A program made the translations under genes and the position numbers. Of a DNA stretch of 64,000 bases, positions 62,872 through 64,000 are shown piece after piece. The stretch comes from Paludibacteraceae bacterium (lineage in GTDB: Bacteria; Bacteroidota; Bacteroidia; Bacteroidales; Paludibacteraceae): contig JARLGW010000011.1 in assembly GCA_031292565.1 (NCBI GenBank), forward strand, positions 62,001 through 126,000. Reading direction: 5' to 3'. The notes under the pieces were generated by a model. That model did no database searches and was not told where the DNA came from. It worked only from the letters and a program-made list of their open reading frames with translations. Within the stretch, counting starts at the first letter, position 1; each line of letters starts with the position of its first letter.

Positions 62872-64000
62872 ATGAGAAAAATATATTTCTTCCTTTTGCT
62901 TTTCGGGTTATCCACAGCTTTGTGTGCTAACCCGAAAGCTCATGTTGCCACCAAGCATAAGGTAACGGATGTAAATGCAGCTATTAAAAAAGCCAACGCG
63001 TTGCAGGAGCAAGATTATACCATCCCGTCGTGGACATTGTTTAAAGAAGCGTTGAAGACAACAACTACGACTCCAAATCAGGAAAACGCACGAGCTTTGC
63101 AACGGGCTGTTGCCGGATTGAAATCAAAGCAAACTCCGTATAACGTGAATATGACTTTTCATGGCGACCCTACTTCCGGCATGGGGTTCGACTGGATTAC
63201 CAACCAAGGCATAGACAAGGGCACGGTGGAACTGGTAAAGGGTAAGGCGATGGCCGCATCGGCATTTACGCGTCCCGACTTTTCGTTTCACGCCGATACT
63301 ACAAATTATGCCGTTAATTATTGCGTGAAGGAAAACTGGTTGCTTGAGGCTGCCGGGTTTGCCGACAATTCCAAAAGAAGTTACACCAGCCACAAAGGGT
63401 TGGCTACTGGGCTGGAGCCGAATACCACGTATTCATTCCGAGTGGGATTGGAGGGTGCGTGGAGTGAGATAGGTTCTTTTACTACGGCGAAAGCGGGTAA
63501 GGACAGTTTCTCGTTTATCTACTTTACCGATCCGCAGGCTAACACGGAGGAGATGTTTAACACTTCGAAGAAAACGTTGCATGCTGCCAGGAAAATGTAC
63601 CCTGACGATAATTTCGCGTTAACGTGTGGCGATTTGGTGGAAACGCATGGAACAAACAACGCGGAATGGGAGTACGAACAATTTTTTGCCACGCAACAGG
63701 ATATTTGGTATAGCACGCCTTTAGCCCCGATTATGGGGAACCATGATATTACCACGAATCGGAATTTTACACGGCATTTTAATACTGAACCAACGGCTTT
63801 CGACCAACGCATGGCAAAGGTGCCGGGTAGTGTATATTCGTTCGTGTATGGCGACGCGTTGTTTATGGCAATGGATTATGAAAATTATAAAGATGCGGCT
63901 TATTTGGATTCGTTAGCCGTGTGGGTTAAAAACCAGGTGGCGGCACATCCCGATGTGAAATGGAAAATAGCCTTTTACCACAAAAGCATGTACACGGGAG
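62872..64000 (+). CDS. Secreted metallophosphoesterase, 3' end outside window
   Basis: The frame opens with ATG 62872 (MRKIYFFLLLFGL) and runs to the window edge without a stop (376 codons). Residues 1-19 are a signal peptide ending near LCA. Residues about 30-85 (VNAAIKKANALQEQDYTIPS..., ALQRAVAGL) resemble a FIVAR repeat. Then comes a fibronectin-like N-terminal domain as in purple acid phosphatases (NMTFHGDPTSGMGFDW, GLEPNTTYSFRVG). The calcineurin-like catalytic domain starts with IYFTDPQAN (Asp), CGDLVETHG (Asp) and IMGNHD (Asn, His). The last metal ligands lie beyond the window. Substrate unknown. A near-consensus TTCCTTTG lies about 40 bases upstream. Confidence 0.88.
   Translation, partial: MRKIYFFLLLFGLSTALCANPKAHVATKHKVTDVNAAIKKANALQEQDYTIPSWTLFKEALKTTTTTPNQENARALQRAVAGLKSKQTPYNVNMTFHGDPTSGMGFDWITNQGIDKGTVELVKGKAMAASAFTRPDFSFHADTTNYAVNYCVKENWLLEAAGFADNSKRSYTSHKGLATGLEPNTTYSFRVGLEGAWSEIGSFTTAKAGKDSFSFIYFTDPQANTEEMFNTSKKTLHAARKMYPDDNFALTCGDLVETHGTNNAEWEYEQFFATQQDIWYSTPLAPIMGNHDITTNRNFTRHFNTEPTAFDQRMAKVPGSVYSFVYGDALFMAMDYENYKDAAYLDSLAVWVKNQVAAHPDVKWKIAFYHKSMYTG

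Noticed and set aside
1-64000. tRNA, rRNA or CRISPR arrays
   Set aside because: Reading of all intergenic gaps on both strands showed no T-arm consensus (GGTTCRAATCC), no rRNA-like stretch and no regularly spaced repeats beyond those listed. A tRNAscan run would be decisive.

Overview
The window is an AT-rich, gene-dense chromosomal segment of a Gram-negative Bacteroidota bacterium, most likely of the order Bacteroidales (Paludibacter/Porphyromonas-like). Support comes from a type IX secretion translocon gene (sprA) and a protein with a type IX-like C-terminal tail, an LpxC-FabZ fusion, a TonB-dependent receptor with a DUF4249 lipoprotein, a BspA-type LRR protein, a PG0541-family gene next to an RND pump, and about twenty perfect TAnnTTTG elements, the -7 box of the Bacteroidota housekeeping sigma factor, placed just upstream of genes. 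No phage, CRISPR array, rRNA or tRNA was seen. Mobile DNA is limited to one transposase fragment and one small folded repeat.

Layout. 1-3.7 kb: secA (its 3' end is outside the window) and fabG on the minus strand. 3.8-7 kb: three exported proteins of unknown function, two of them divergent and sharing a small N-terminal domain. 7.2-15.3 kb, plus strand: purL, a RAYT transposase remnant, a membrane acyltransferase, prfA, a small secreted protein, pyrF, a possible untranslated RNA, and a zinc-ribbon protein. 15.4-22.4 kb: a hotdog thioesterase (minus), then a TolC/MFP/RND efflux operon ending in a PII-like PG0541 protein after a folded 380-base spacer. 22.4-33.7 kb, all minus: tsaC/sua5, fabI, a TPR-dedA-aroE-hypothetical operon, then an HD hydrolase, lpxD, lpxC/fabZ, lpxA and glnS. 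33.8-40.6 kb, minus: DUF4249 lipoprotein and TonB receptor, a LytTR two-component pair, and pepD. 40.8-47 kb: Skp/OmpH-like gene (plus), a small membrane protein and a DivIC/FtsB-like gene (minus), then dnaX, an M3 peptidase and ruvA (plus). 47.1-58.5 kb, plus: sprA (2489 codons), a DsbD-like reductase, grpE and dnaJ. 58.6-64 kb: a CvfB-like S1 protein (plus), transaldolase and LRR protein (minus), an aldo/keto reductase (plus) and the start of a secreted metallophosphoesterase (plus, cut by the window end).

The genes form ordinary housekeeping modules: fatty acid and lipid A synthesis (fabG, fabI, lpxD, lpxC/fabZ, lpxA), envelope export and folding (secA, sprA, Skp-like, DsbD-like), efflux, replication and repair (dnaX, ruvA), translation (prfA, glnS, tsaC) and chaperones. 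The most striking observation is a run of 11 A residues inside dnaX. Both alternative reading frames hit a stop within three codons, at the end of clamp-loader domain III, as expected for slippage-made tau and gamma subunits. Several start codons were moved from the longest open frame to positions supported by promoter spacing and family length, including a GTG start for the DivIC-like gene and a TTG start for sprA.
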